Assembly: GCF_002205895.1 (NCBI RefSeq)
Contig: NZ_NJDE01000013.1
Span: forward strand, 32,097-96,096
Direction: 5' to 3'
From: Saccharibacillus sp. O23
GTDB lineage: Bacteria; Bacillota; Bacilli; Paenibacillales; Paenibacillaceae
DNA length: 64,000 nucleotides
Positions within the stretch are counted from its first letter, which is position 1, and every line of letters starts with the position of its first letter. Positions 30,371 to 40,138 of this stretch are shown here, in pieces. Made by a program: the position numbers and the translations under genes. The notes beneath the pieces are model-generated. The model was not told where the DNA came from, did not search any database, and was given only the letters and a program-made list of their open reading frames with translations.

Positions 30371-31366
30371 ATGAGACCTCATGTACAAACCTCCGATCCG
30401 GCGGATACGCAAGGCGGAAAATCTGCGGCGCACGGCGGCGTCTATCCCGATATCGCCCGCCTGATCGGCGATACGCCGATGGTGCGCCTGGGTCGTACCG
30501 CTCCGAAAGGCGCGGCCGAAATCTTCGTGAAGCTGGAATATTTCAATCCGTCCGGCAGCGTCAAAGACCGCGCGGCGCGAGGCTTGATCGAAGCCGCGGA
30601 ACAAGCCGGCAAGCTTCGTCCGGGAAGCACGATCATCGAACCGACCAGCGGCAATACCGGCATCGGTCTGGCGATGATCGCGGCGGCGCGCGGCTACCGG
30701 GCGATTCTGGTCATGCCCGACAATATGTCGCGCGAACGGATCAATCTGCTCAAAGCGTACGGCGCTCGGGTCGAACTGACGCCGAGCGCGCAGCGCATGC
30801 CCGGCGCGATCGCGCGGGCGCTGGAACTTCAAGCGTCGATTCCCGACGCCTTCATTCCGCAGCAGTTCGAGAACCGGGCGAATCCCGATGCCCACCGGGG
30901 CACGACGGCGGTCGAGATTCTGGAGCAGACGGAAGAAAGGCTCGACGCGTTCGTCGCCACGGCGGGAACGGGCGGCACGATTACCGGAACGGGCGAGACG
31001 CTCCGGGCGTCGCTGCCCGGCCTGCATATCGCCGTGGTGGAACCCGAAGGCTCGCCGGTGCTGTCCGGCGGTTCGCCGGGTCCGCATAAGCTGGTCGGCA
31101 CCAGCCCGGGCTTCGTGCCTTCGATTCTGAACACCGGAGTCTATGACGAGATCATCCGCGTGCGGGACGAAGAAGCGCTGGATACGATGCGGAAGCTGGC
31201 TCGTCTGGAAGGCATGCTGCTCGGCCCGTCTTCGGGCGCTTCGGTGTTCGCCGCCATGAAGATCGCCGAGCGGCTCGGACCGGGCAAACGCGTCGTCTGC
31301 ATCGCTCCGGATACCGGAGAACGTTATTTGAGCATGGGATTGTTCGAAGAGCCGAAATCCGAATAG
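30371..31366 (+). CDS. cysK: Cysteine synthase family PLP enzyme
   Basis: A 331-residue fold type II PLP enzyme. PLP-binding Lys65 lies in NPSGSVKDRAA; the phosphate and substrate loops are PTSGNTGIG and GTGGTITGTG, and the C-terminal PSSGASVFAA supports a beta-replacement enzyme. It makes cysteine from O-acetylserine and sulfide in CysK; the related CBS-like MccA branch cannot be excluded. The start is set at 30371 with AAGGGAT upstream; a short N-terminal extension (about 20 residues) precedes the conserved domain. The DinB gene follows 15 bp downstream, probably co-transcribed. Confidence 0.85.
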   Translation: MRPHVQTSDPADTQGGKSAAHGGVYPDIARLIGDTPMVRLGRTAPKGAAEIFVKLEYFNPSGSVKDRAARGLIEAAEQAGKLRPGSTIIEPTSGNTGIGLAMIAAARGYRAILVMPDNMSRERINLLKAYGARVELTPSAQRMPGAIARALELQASIPDAFIPQQFENRANPDAHRGTTAVEILEQTEERLDAFVATAGTGGTITGTGETLRASLPGLHIAVVEPEGSPVLSGGSPGPHKLVGTSPGFVPSILNTGVYDEIIRVRDEEALDTMRKLARLEGMLLGPSSGASVFAAMKIAERLGPGKRVVCIAPDTGERYLSMGLFEEPKSE

Positions 31367-31381
31367 AAAAGAGGAAAACGT

Positions 31382-31900
31382 CTGAGCCGAAAAAATTTGA
31401 CGATCGCCGCGCTGCCGGGTTACCCGGAAGAGATCGGGCGTTGGCTGTGGGGAATGGAAGACGTGCGGCGCACGCTGCTGGATCTGGTCCGCGGGCTGAA
31501 GCCGGAAGAATTGGATCGCAAACTCGAAGGACAGGCTTCGACGGTCGGTTCGCTGCTGTACCATATCGCGCTGATCGAAGCCGATTGGCTGTATGCGGAA
31601 GTGTTGGAGAGCGAGCCGGGACCGGAGATCGAGACATGGTTTCCGGCGTCGCATCGCGATGCGGAAGGCCGATTGAGTCCGGTCGGCGGCGAGAGCTTCG
31701 AACAGCATTCGGAGCGGTTGTCGGCGGTCCGCAAAGACTTCTTGGAGCATTTTCGCTCGATCGGTCCGGAAGATTGGCGTCGTCCGCGCACGCTGCCGGA
31801 TTACGATGTCACGCCCGAGTGGGTCGTCTACCATCTGATCGAACACGAAGCGCATCATCGGGGACAGATCGCGCAGATGGTCAAGCAGCTGAGAAGCTGA
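31382..31900 (+). CDS. DinB family protein, copy 1, apparent CTG start
   Basis: A 172-residue four-helix-bundle protein of the DinB/YfiT metal-binding superfamily, with YHIALIEADWL and the C-terminal HLIEHEAHHRGQI (His ligands). Such proteins are often thiol-dependent transferases; the role here is unknown. No ATG/GTG fits the N-terminus: a GAGGA site at 31371-31375 lies six bases before CTG at 31382, and translation from it aligns residue for residue with the start of copy 2 (LSRKNLTIAALPGYPEEIG against MNEPKLAIRALPGYPEEIG). The alternative TTG at 31397 has no ribosome site and would drop five residues. Confidence 0.85.
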   Translation: MSRKNLTIAALPGYPEEIGRWLWGMEDVRRTLLDLVRGLKPEELDRKLEGQASTVGSLLYHIALIEADWLYAEVLESEPGPEIETWFPASHRDAEGRLSPVGGESFEQHSERLSAVRKDFLEHFRSIGPEDWRRPRTLPDYDVTPEWVVYHLIEHEAHHRGQIAQMVKQLRS

Positions 31901-31989
31901 TCGCGTGTTCGAACCGTACGACTCGGACCAAGCAACGAACCCATTCGGTGCGCGTCCGCTCATTTCCAAAAAACGAAGGAGGACTCCCG

Positions 31990-32526
31990 ATGAACGAACC
32001 GAAGCTTGCTATCCGCGCCCTACCGGGTTACCCGGAAGAGATCGGGCGAATGCTGTGGATGATGGAAGACGTGCGCCGCGAACTGTTGGAGAAGCTGGAA
32101 GGCATCACTCAGCAGGAACTCGATGCGCCGCAGGGAGAAAATAAGACGACCGTCGGAGCGCTGCTGTACCATATCGCGGACGTAGAGACGAGCTGGCTGC
32201 ATTTCGACATGTTCGGACGGAAAGACTTGGATCCGGAGATCGAATCGTGGTTCGCCGCGCCCACCCGGGACGAGCAGGGCGAGATCTGGTGCCCGCCGGG
32301 CGAGAGCTTGGAGCGGCATTTGGAACGTCTGGCGGCGGTCCGTAGAGACTTTCTGGATAAACTCCGTTCGATCGATGCCGAAGATTGGCGCACGTACCGT
32401 CTGCTGCCGGACGAATACGAAGTGACGCCCGAGTGGATCGTGTATCACTTGATCGAACACGAAGCGCATCACCGCGGCCAGATCTTCCGGATGTTGGGGA
32501 TGATGCGGCGTTCGTCGAGAAGCTGA
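31990..32526 (+). CDS. DinB family protein, copy 2
   Basis: A 178-residue paralogue of the preceding gene, sharing ALPGYPEEIGR near the start, GALLYHIADVETSWLHFD in the middle and HLIEHEAHHRGQIFRM at the end. GAAGGAGG precedes the ATG. The 89-bp spacing and the same orientation show a tandem duplication followed by divergence. Metal-dependent transferase or hydrolase activity is possible but not shown. Confidence 0.9.
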   Translation: MNEPKLAIRALPGYPEEIGRMLWMMEDVRRELLEKLEGITQQELDAPQGENKTTVGALLYHIADVETSWLHFDMFGRKDLDPEIESWFAAPTRDEQGEIWCPPGESLERHLERLAAVRRDFLDKLRSIDAEDWRTYRLLPDEYEVTPEWIVYHLIEHEAHHRGQIFRMLGMMRRSSRS

Positions 32527-32600
32527 ACGTCCGGCATACGTTTGCATGATGCAGATTCGCATATTCGGTTAAATGCCTTCGACATCAGCCTATGAGCAAG

Positions 32601-32636
32601 CGAACAGCCCGCCTCCGGTAAAGAGCGGGCTGTTCG
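32601..32636. terminator. Hairpin between convergent DinB and sigma-factor genes
   Basis: A perfect 12-bp stem (CGAACAGCCCGC with GCGGGCTGTTCG) with a 12-base loop and no strong T run; probably a bidirectional terminator. Confidence 0.6.
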
Positions 32637-32668
32637 TGATGTCCTGTTGTTCGATCCCGAGGATCGGT

Positions 32669-34855
32669 TTATGTTTTTTCCGAGATGATCGTCCCCGTAT
32701 GGGCTTCGACCATCCGGATTTTCCGGTCTTCGTCCGGTCCGAACGGCTTGTAGTACGGAAGATAAGTCCGCTGCGAAGAATGTTCTCCGTAATGGAGCTC
32801 CCAGCAGAGACGAAGGTCCAATGCCTGCAGAAGCCGCAATTTCGCTTCTTCGGGCGTCAGGGCAGGGACAACGGACAGCTGCCGCAGTTCTTCGGCGTCC
32901 AGATCGGCGCCCATATAATGAACGACGAATCCCGTCGAGCGGTTGACGCCGATCGATACGTGATGCCAGAAGCCGGGAACCCCATTTTTGCAGACGGAAA
33001 AGCGGAAAACGGGGTTGCGGCGTCGAAAAGCTGCGACAGACTCTGCGGTTTTCGCGTTATCGTCCGGGTGCAGCGGTTCGTCGACAGAATCGTCTTCGTC
33101 CGCTTCGCGCTCGTCGAGCCGCAGATAAGGCAAGATGCCGGGATCGGCCGCATGCAAAAATCGCAAAGCGATCTGCAGGCAAGCATTATCGTCGAGACTC
33201 AGGCCGCCGCGTTCTTCGCGCAAATCCATAAGTCCCGAGAGCCGTCCCGATTCGCGGTCGATTCGAACTTTGATCGTGTCCTCGTTAAGCGTCTGCATAT
33301 AACCGTCCAGCGTATAAGGAACCTGAAGATCGCGATTCGAAGCCGCCGATCTGCGGCGGTAAACGATCGTCCGTTCGCCGCCCATATCGGCTTCCCGCAA
33401 GAGCTCGAAGTCTTCTTCGCGTACTCCGATCCATTCCAGCGGCGAAGTCGGCGAACAGGCACCTTTCTGCTGCCGGAACCTCTGCATGAAATCCGCGATC
33501 GGCCCGTTTTCTCCCGCGCACGGATCGAACTTCGGGTCGTCGACTTCATTAGGCCGGGGATCGGCTTCTCCGCTCCGCAGCGCCGGAATTCCTGTCAGGA
33601 AAGGTTCGGGCACGTAGAGCAGATGCAGCCGATCGTCGCCTTCCGCATACACCGACTCGTGCAGCATGTTGACATAAAGCTTCATCTCAAGACCGCTCGC
33701 GATTCGGTCCAGCGCTTCCTGCGGCGTGAGCCGATCTTCAGGCAGTACAGGCTGAGGACGCGACCCGAAATACTTGAATGCCGACACGAAGCCCGAACGA
33801 TGCAGGTCGATCTGATAACCCGAGCGGGGCAGCGGCATGCCCGAAGCATACTGATAAGCGGTAAAGAAGATACGGTCGCCCCGATCTTCCGCTTCCGGTC
33901 GGCCGAACAGATCCGGCGCGTCGGGATAATGGTCGCGTACGAAGCGTTCGCCGATCTGAAGCAGTTCTTGCTCGTTCAAACGCGGCCGGTCTGAAGCCTC
34001 GCCGTAAAGTCCGGGATCGACCGCGTAATCGGTCAGCTCGCCTTCGACGTTCAGCGTCACCGATAAGCCGAACTCGGTGCCGGGTTTGTTCCAAACGAAC
34101 AGAAGCTCTTTGATCTCGTCGCCTTGCCGAAACACTTCTTCGATAAACGGCTGCAGCCTTGCTTCTTCCAGAGCGGTTTCACGCCGCATGAACGTTTGGG
34201 CTTGACTGCGAAGCTGACGCAGCTTTTCGGCGATTTCTTGTTCCGCCGGGGCTTCGTGTTTGCCGTACATATCGCCGAGCCTCCGTTTGTCGGATTCGTC
34301 GGAATCTCCGCGAGCCGTGGAACGATCGAGTCCGCGTTCCGCCATCTCGTCCCGGTAATGTTCGCGCAGCAGCTTAAGCGCTTTGCTCTGCAGCGTCTTC
34401 ACCGTTCCCAGCGGAAGTTCCAACAGTTCCGCCACCTCCGTCTGCTTGAGATCGTGCAGGTATCTCAAGATGACGATCCGGCGGTATCGGGAAGGCAGAT
34501 CGGCCAAAGCTTGCAGCAGGTCAAGGCGGCGGTCGTGATCGGCCGATGCGGGATCGAGCCGTTCTTCTTCGATGCCGCCTGACGGTATCGTTCGGCGGTT
34601 CCGCTGCAGCAGGCTCAGCGAAGCGTTGATGACGATACGCGTCAACCATGTACGAAAGTAAGCCGGTTCCTTTAATGAAGGCAGGGCGACCAGCGCGCGG
34701 CAGATCGCTTCTTGAACGACGTCTTCGGCGTCGTTGCGGTCGCGGACATAATAGCCGGCTACGCGCAGCATCCGCGTGCGCTCCGCGCCGATCAGTTCGG
34801 CAAAAGCCTGCGAGTCTCCGCCCGCGGCCCGACGAACCAGCAGATCCGAATTCAA
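32669..34855 (-). CDS. ECF sigma factor fused to a YcdB/YcdC-like C-terminal region
   Basis: A 728-residue protein. Residues 1-170 are an ECF sigma factor: region 2 (YYVRDRNDAEDVVQEAICRAL, core binding and -10 melting) and region 4 (LPSRYRRIVILRYLHDLKQTEVAELLELPLGTVKTLQSKAL, -35 binding). The remaining 550 residues resemble the YcdB/YcdC repeat domain (DUF4901 type) and share YASGMPLPRSGYQID and GDDRLHLLYVPEP with the next gene. No membrane helix is apparent. TTG start with AAGGAGG upstream. Ordinary ECF factors are about 170-200 residues with a separate anti-sigma partner, so the C-terminal part may be a built-in sensor or inhibitor. Confidence 0.85.
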   Translation of the reverse strand: MNSDLLVRRAAGGDSQAFAELIGAERTRMLRVAGYYVRDRNDAEDVVQEAICRALVALPSLKEPAYFRTWLTRIVINASLSLLQRNRRTIPSGGIEEERLDPASADHDRRLDLLQALADLPSRYRRIVILRYLHDLKQTEVAELLELPLGTVKTLQSKALKLLREHYRDEMAERGLDRSTARGDSDESDKRRLGDMYGKHEAPAEQEIAEKLRQLRSQAQTFMRRETALEEARLQPFIEEVFRQGDEIKELLFVWNKPGTEFGLSVTLNVEGELTDYAVDPGLYGEASDRPRLNEQELLQIGERFVRDHYPDAPDLFGRPEAEDRGDRIFFTAYQYASGMPLPRSGYQIDLHRSGFVSAFKYFGSRPQPVLPEDRLTPQEALDRIASGLEMKLYVNMLHESVYAEGDDRLHLLYVPEPFLTGIPALRSGEADPRPNEVDDPKFDPCAGENGPIADFMQRFRQQKGACSPTSPLEWIGVREEDFELLREADMGGERTIVYRRRSAASNRDLQVPYTLDGYMQTLNEDTIKVRIDRESGRLSGLMDLREERGGLSLDDNACLQIALRFLHAADPGILPYLRLDEREADEDDSVDEPLHPDDNAKTAESVAAFRRRNPVFRFSVCKNGVPGFWHHVSIGVNRSTGFVVHYMGADLDAEELRQLSVVPALTPEEAKLRLLQALDLRLCWELHYGEHSSQRTYLPYYKPFGPDEDRKIRMVEAHTGTIISEKT

Positions 34856-34924
34856 TGAATTTCCTCCTTTTCGAAACAGCGTTCACGGATTGGATCGGCG
34901 GGCGCGGCAAAAGGTTTTAATTTT

Positions 34925-36214
34925 TCAAAAAAATCCGCAAGTCAGAATCCGTCCGTCGGCCGCGTCCACGCCCATGACCAGACGCCCGGATTCCCGATGC
35001 TCCATTCGGTAGGCCAAGCGATAGCGTTCGGCCGCGGGGCCGGTTCGTTCAAGCGTCCAGACCGGCTTGGCGCGCAGGGAGGCGAGCAGCCGCCGCCGGG
35101 CTTCTTCTTCGGAAAAAGCGGGGACCGCGGAAAGCGCCGCAAGCTCCGCCGCATCGATATCCGAACCGAGATAGAACGTCGGCCTGCCGCTGCCGCGATC
35201 GATCTCGACGTTGACGTCCGCTTCAAGCTCCCGCTTGAAGATCGGCAGTCCGTTTTTGCGTACGGCGAAGCGGAAAGACATCGTCTCGCTGCCGTCCTCC
35301 GATTCGGCGTCTAAGAGATCTTGCGCCGGCGGAAATACATTCTCTTGCAGCGCATAGACCAGAAAAGGAGCCAGTTCCGGCTGTTCCCGCCGCGCGGCTT
35401 CCAGAGCCTGCGCGCAGCTTTCCTGCCGGTCCGGCGGTACGGTCTCCGCATGCGAATCTTCCCGATCCGGAAGAAGGTTCGCGTACGGCTTGACGGCCGG
35501 CGATTGTTCTTCGGCATCGGCCGGAAGCAGAGAAGCGTACGCTTCGGCCATATAGACCAGATGCAGCCGATCGTCGCCCTGCTCGTACGCTTGTTTATGC
35601 AGAAAATGAATGCCCAATTTCAGCGTCAACCGGTCCGCGAAGATCCGTAACGCTTGCTCGGGCGTTCGCGATTTTGCAGGCCGGGCAGGTTCGGGTTTTC
35701 GCCCTTCGAAGATGAAGACGGACACGAAGCCGATCGGATTGACCTCGATCCGAAAACCGGATTCCGGCAGCGGAATACCGGACGCGATCTGCGTGTAAAC
35801 GAAGGTCGCGCCGGCTTCGTGTTCGCGGACTTCGCGCCCGTCGAAACCGGCAGGGAAATCGGGGTATTCCTCGCGCGCGAACGTTTCGGCGGCGTTTCGA
35901 AGTTCCGCGATCGTCAGCGCCGGACGGTCTTGCGGCGAAGCCGTATGCAGCTCGCTGCCCGCCGCATAATGAACGAGCCGCCCGTCCGCTCCGAATACGG
36001 CGGACAAAAGGAGATCGCCGTCTTCGTTTTCCCGCATGAAGGCCGTTTGCGGCGCTCCGTTTCTCCCGATCTCCTGCTCCTCGCTGTCCAGAAAAGCTTC
36101 GATATCGTCGAACATAAGCAGCGACTCCGCCAAAGCGCGCGCCTTGGCGCGCATCTCGGAACGTAAAGTTTCCGTAAGCGGTTTGGCTGCCGGATTTCCT
36201 TGCTGCTGTTCCAT
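34925..36214 (-). CDS. YcdB/YcdC-like domain protein, sigma-less paralogue
   Basis: A 429-residue protein similar to the C-terminal region of the fused sigma factor: IASGIPLPESGFRIEVNPIGFVSVF against YASGMPLPRSG..., and GDDRLHLVYMAE against GDDRLHLLYVPE. The start is the ATG at 36214 with AAGGAGG eight bases away; the longer frame upstream is not supported. No signal peptide is seen. Only 69 bp separate it from the sigma-factor gene downstream, so the two form an operon. It may compete with or modulate the sigma fusion. Confidence 0.8.
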   Translation of the reverse strand: MEQQQGNPAAKPLTETLRSEMRAKARALAESLLMFDDIEAFLDSEEQEIGRNGAPQTAFMRENEDGDLLLSAVFGADGRLVHYAAGSELHTASPQDRPALTIAELRNAAETFAREEYPDFPAGFDGREVREHEAGATFVYTQIASGIPLPESGFRIEVNPIGFVSVFIFEGRKPEPARPAKSRTPEQALRIFADRLTLKLGIHFLHKQAYEQGDDRLHLVYMAEAYASLLPADAEEQSPAVKPYANLLPDREDSHAETVPPDRQESCAQALEAARREQPELAPFLVYALQENVFPPAQDLLDAESEDGSETMSFRFAVRKNGLPIFKRELEADVNVEIDRGSGRPTFYLGSDIDAAELAALSAVPAFSEEEARRRLLASLRAKPVWTLERTGPAAERYRLAYRMEHRESGRLVMGVDAADGRILTCGFF

Positions 36215-36448
36215 GGCTGATGCCTCCTTGCATGAGTGGAATGGCTGGTCGACCTTTGGATTCATCATACCATATCCGCGCCGCGCGGCTCTGCAGCGAA
36301 GGTTCACGATGCGGCGAGGCGGGTATATGGTCCCCAAGCCAGATTAGCCGGATGCCGCGCGACGGATGCGCGCAGCGCAGGACAAGAATCGGACTTGACG
36401 TTTTTTATGGAAGAAAGCGGATCCGGCTCCGACGAAGGAGAGGATAAG

Positions 36449-37468
36449 ATGGCAAAGCGGGATGCTTATTTCGACAACATGAAGTTTTTGCTGATCTCGC
36501 TCGTCGTGATCGGACATCTGATCGAGCCGCTCAGCGGACAAGCCGCTTTTCGGCCGTTATATTTGTTTATTTATTCGTTTCATATTCCGTTGTTCGTGCT
36601 GATTTCGGGCTTTTTCTGCAAAAAGATCACCAGCGGCGATTACCGCATCAAAGTGGTCGGTTCTCTGATCGTGCCTTACCTGATCTTCGAGAGCTTGTAT
36701 TCGCTGTTCGATTATTTCGTGATGGGCGCGGACAAGCTGCGATTCTCGTATTTCACGCCTTATTGGTTGATGTGGTTCATCTTCAGCATGATCATCTGGA
36801 AAATGCTGCTGCCTTACGCCGTGAAGATCCGCTGGGCGCTGCCGATTTCGCTCGTCATCGCCATTCTGGCCGGGTACGCCGCGGACGCGGAGTATTACGC
36901 CAGCATTTCGCGGACGATCGTCTTTTTCCCGTTTTTCTTGGCGGGTTATTACTTGGATAAAGAAACGATCGACCGCGTGCGGACGCCGCTCGTTCGCGCC
37001 GCCGCGATCGCGGTGTTGGGCGCCGCCGCGTTCGTTATGATAAAATACGGAAGCGGGCTGCGTCCGGAATGGTTCTACGGCAGCCTGCCTTACCGCGCGA
37101 TCGACCATCCGGAATGGACGGCGGGGCTGTACCGCGTGCTCGCTTACGCCGCGGCCGCTCTGATCGGCGGATCCGTCATGGTGCTCATGACGGGGCGCAG
37201 CGTGCCGCTCGCGTCGTCGCTCGGCCGGTATACGCTCTATGCGTATCTGCTGCACGGATTTATCGTCAAAGGATTGATCGCGGCCGGATTCTACGAAAAT
37301 TACGGAGAATCCGCATGGACGCTGCTGCTGATTCCGTCGGGGCTCCTGCTTACGGCGGCTCTATCGTCCGCCTTCGTGCGAAGCCGATTCGGCTGGCTGC
37401 TCGAACCGAAGCTGGATCGCCTGTTCAAGAGGCAAAATCAAGACGGCGGAGCGGAAGCAGGCCGATAA
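36449..37468 (+). CDS. Acyltransferase 3 family membrane protein
   Basis: A 339-residue integral membrane O-acyltransferase (OatA/fucose 4-O-acetylase type). The start DAYFDNMKFLLISLVVIGHLIEPL carries the family's first helix with the conserved His; RxxR-type loop residues and about ten hydrophobic segments follow, with LLHGFIVKGLI near the end. It would transfer acetyl or similar groups onto a cell-surface glycan. GAAGGAGAGG precedes the ATG at 36449; the longer frame upstream crosses non-coding sequence. The next gene is 38 bp downstream. Confidence 0.85.
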   Translation: MAKRDAYFDNMKFLLISLVVIGHLIEPLSGQAAFRPLYLFIYSFHIPLFVLISGFFCKKITSGDYRIKVVGSLIVPYLIFESLYSLFDYFVMGADKLRFSYFTPYWLMWFIFSMIIWKMLLPYAVKIRWALPISLVIAILAGYAADAEYYASISRTIVFFPFFLAGYYLDKETIDRVRTPLVRAAAIAVLGAAAFVMIKYGSGLRPEWFYGSLPYRAIDHPEWTAGLYRVLAYAAAALIGGSVMVLMTGRSVPLASSLGRYTLYAYLLHGFIVKGLIAAGFYENYGESAWTLLLIPSGLLLTAALSSAFVRSRFGWLLEPKLDRLFKRQNQDGGAEAGR

Positions 37469-37506
37469 ATCGTTTTTAAGAAAGACCGAAAGAGAGGAAG
37501 ATCAAA

Positions 37507-38583
37507 ATGACCGAATCGAATCAAGATTTTTCGAAGTCGTCCGGCGAACAACGGCCGGCGCGCAAAAAGCTCGGAGACCTGCCGATCTCGGTGCTCGATC
37601 TGTCGCAGATCGTCGAAGGCAAAACCGCGGCCGACGCTTTCCGGGACAGTCTGGATCTGGCGCGGCATGCGGAAAAATGGGGCTATAACCGCTACTGGGT
37701 AGCGGAACATCATAATATGCCGGGCGTCGCCAGCTCGGCGACTTCCGTCGTGATCGGTTATCTCGCGGCCGGCACTTCGACGATCCGCGTCGGCGCGGGC
37801 GGCATCATGCTGCCGAACCATGCGCCGCTGGTCATCGCCGAACAGTTCGGCACGCTCGAATCGATGTATCCCGGCCGGATCGATCTGGGGCTGGGACGCG
37901 CGCCGGGCAGCGACCGGCGCACGTCGCTTGCGCTGCGGCGCGACCTGAACAGCGGCGAAGACTTCCCGCAGCTTCTGGAAGAACTGAGAAGCTACTTCGA
38001 CGCGTCGAAGACTTCTTATCATGCGCCGCTTCGCGCCGTTCCGGGCGAAGGCTTGGACGTTCCGATCTGGCTGCTCGGCTCCAGCGACTTCAGCGCCCGC
38101 TTGGCGGCTTATCAAGGTCTGCCGTTCTCTTTCGCGGGCCATTTCTCGCCGGATTATCTGGATCGGGCGCTGGAAGTTTACCGCAGCACGTTCCGGCCTT
38201 CGGACATTCTGTCGGAGCCTTACGTGATGCTGGGCGTTTCGCTGATCGCGGCCGATACGCAGGAGCGGGCGGAATTCCTCTCGACCACGATGCAGCAGCA
38301 GGTCGTCGCTTTGACCCGCGGACGTCCCGGCAAGATTCAACCTCCGGCCGATCTGTCGTCGCAGCTCGATCCGCTCGAACTGGCGGCCGTGCGCAAACGG
38401 ATGGAATCGGCCATCGTCGGCGATCGCGAGACGGTCGAGCAGAGGCTCCGAGCGTTGGTCGAGCGGACGCAGGCCGACGAGTTGATCGTGACCAGCGGGA
38501 TTTACGACCACGGCGAACGGCTTCGTTCGTACGAGATGCTGGCGGACGTCGCGGCGCTTCGCGGTCGGGAGACCGTAAGCTGA
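37507..38583 (+). CDS. LLM-class flavin-dependent oxidoreductase (luciferase-like)
   Basis: A 358-residue FMN/F420-type monooxygenase of the bacterial-luciferase superfamily. [55 protein letters not shown] matches the N-terminal MsnO8-type group (motif pieces [12 protein letters not shown] and [22 protein letters not shown]). It oxidises an organic substrate with reduced flavin and oxygen; the substrate is unknown. It may share a transcript with the acyltransferase gene. Confidence 0.92.
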   Translation: MTESNQDFSKSSGEQRPARKKLGDLPISVLDLSQIVEGKTAADAFRDSLDLARHAEKWGYNRYWVAEHHNMPGVASSATSVVIGYLAAGTSTIRVGAGGIMLPNHAPLVIAEQFGTLESMYPGRIDLGLGRAPGSDRRTSLALRRDLNSGEDFPQLLEELRSYFDASKTSYHAPLRAVPGEGLDVPIWLLGSSDFSARLAAYQGLPFSFAGHFSPDYLDRALEVYRSTFRPSDILSEPYVMLGVSLIAADTQERAEFLSTTMQQQVVALTRGRPGKIQPPADLSSQLDPLELAAVRKRMESAIVGDRETVEQRLRALVERTQADELIVTSGIYDHGERLRSYEMLADVAALRGRETVS

Positions 38584-38700
38584 ATAACGAATACGCGAAC
38601 GCGTGTGCGTAATTTTTTCGGAAAATTCGCTTTTTCGCGCGACCTGAAGCCTGAATAATGCTATAATGAAGGAATCACGCGATTGCGAGGAGGAAGCGGT

Positions 38701-38952
38701 TTGGCAAAAGGCAAAGTAGCAAAACGCCCGACCCGCGACGAGTTTGTTCTGGAAGAAATAGGGAATCAACTGACTGAGGCCTACCAGGAGAAATCCGTTG
38801 TGGAATTGACGGTCTGGGGAGTGGAAGAAGCGGTTCGGGGCATGATCGTCAAGATGGACCCGCGAACCGGAAGAGTGCATGTCGAACAAGGCGAAGACAT
38901 GCGCAAAGTCCCTTTTATGGACATTATGGCGGTGAACTATCCGCGCGATTGA
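38701..38952 (+). CDS. YolD-like family protein
   Basis: An 83-residue protein of the YolD-like family, seen in VELTVWGVEEAVRGMIVKMDPRTGRVHVE. In Bacillus YolD proteins often stand next to Y-family polymerase genes, but none is here. TTG start at 38701 is fixed by GAGGAGG seven bases before; a TATAAT lies at 38662-38667. Monocistronic. Confidence 0.75.
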   Translation: MAKGKVAKRPTRDEFVLEEIGNQLTEAYQEKSVVELTVWGVEEAVRGMIVKMDPRTGRVHVEQGEDMRKVPFMDIMAVNYPRD

Positions 38953-39036
38953 CGGCTTCGGCCGTCCGGGGCTTGTACGCCCCAAGCAGGCGATCTGCAC
39001 CGCGGAAGTTTCGAGCCTGAAGAAATACAAAAAAAA

Positions 39037-39072
39037 GCTCTGCCCGGACGTTTTCCGGATAGAGCCTTTTTT
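39037..39072. terminator. Bidirectional terminator between yolD-like and trhO genes
   Basis: GCTCTGCCCGGA pairs with TCCGGATAGAGC (one mismatch), preceded by an A run and followed by six T, so it serves both convergent genes. Confidence 0.88.
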
Positions 39073-39084
39073 CTGGTTGTTCGC

Positions 39085-39966
39085 TTAAACGGCGGTTACC
39101 GATTCTTTGCATTCGTCCGAGCAGTAATGACTGTGCTCGTCGGCGCAGGATTCGCAGACCAGATGCTGAAGATTGCATACCGGACAGTTGACGTATACGT
39201 CCGTCGGCTCTTCGCAGTGATAGCAGGTCCCGACGACGCTCGGCGCCACATGGTTGATCGGTACCGAGATGCGTTCGTCGAATACATAGCATTTGCCGTC
39301 GAACAGATCGCCTTTGACCTCCGGGTCTTTGCCGTAAGTGACGATGCCGCCTTCGAGTTGGCCGACGTCCGCGAAGCCTTCTTCGAGCATGAAGCCGGTC
39401 AGCTTCTCGCAGCGGATGCCGCCCGTGCAGTACGTCAAGATCGTTTTGTCTTTGTGTTCCGACAGATTCTCGCGGATCCACTGCGGGAACTCGCGGAACG
39501 AATCGATATCCGGGCGAATCGCGTTGCGGAAATGGCCCAGATCGTATTCGTAGTCGGTCCGTCCGTCGAGCACGATCACGTCGTCGCGTTGAAGCTGCTC
39601 GTGGAACTCTTTCGGAGACAGGCGTTTGCCGAACGTGACGTTGGGATCCAATTCTTTTTCGTAACGGAACGTGACCAATTCTTCTTTGTGGCGCACGAAG
39701 ATTTTCTTGAACGCATGGCCTTCGGATTCGTCGATCTTGAATACGGTATCCGCGAAACGCTCGTCGGCCAGCAGGTCTTTCATGTATTGTTCGGTCTGCT
39801 CGTACGTGCCCGACAACGTGCCGTTGATGCCTTCGCTCGCGATGAGGATGCGTCCTTTGACCCCGAGGTCTTTGCAGTACTGCAGATGTTCCGCCGTAAA
39901 GGCGGCCGGATCGTCGATTTTGACGAATTTATAGAAAAGCAAAATGCGGTACGGCTGATTTTCCAT
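39085..39966 (-). CDS. trhO: tRNA uridine(34) hydroxylase, rhodanese family
   Basis: A 293-residue protein with an N-terminal acylphosphatase-like domain ([13 protein letters not shown]) and a rhodanese domain with the diagnostic [11 protein letters not shown] (Cys180, Cys186). TrhO-type enzymes form 5-hydroxyuridine at wobble position 34 of tRNA using oxygen and prephenate-independent chemistry. The C-terminal tail is Cys-rich (CYHC, CPVC, CESC, CSDEC), likely a zinc-binding module as in the Firmicutes YbfQ-type members. Confidence 0.9.
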   Translation of the reverse strand: MENQPYRILLFYKFVKIDDPAAFTAEHLQYCKDLGVKGRILIASEGINGTLSGTYEQTEQYMKDLLADERFADTVFKIDESEGHAFKKIFVRHKEELVTFRYEKELDPNVTFGKRLSPKEFHEQLQRDDVIVLDGRTDYEYDLGHFRNAIRPDIDSFREFPQWIRENLSEHKDKTILTYCTGGIRCEKLTGFMLEEGFADVGQLEGGIVTYGKDPEVKGDLFDGKCYVFDERISVPINHVAPSVVGTCYHCEEPTDVYVNCPVCNLQHLVCESCADEHSHYCSDECKESVTAV

Positions 39967-40138
39967 CTATGATCACCTATAATCTCATTGATTTTTGCCG
40001 CCGCTTCCTGTAGGATGCTGGCGTGCAACTTAAAATTTTAGACTTTTTATCGACATTCGTCAATCGATTCGTTTGCGGATCCGCCAAAGATCGCGAACGG
40101 ATTTCCTATAGAAGAACGCGAAGAGGAGAGTACAAGAA

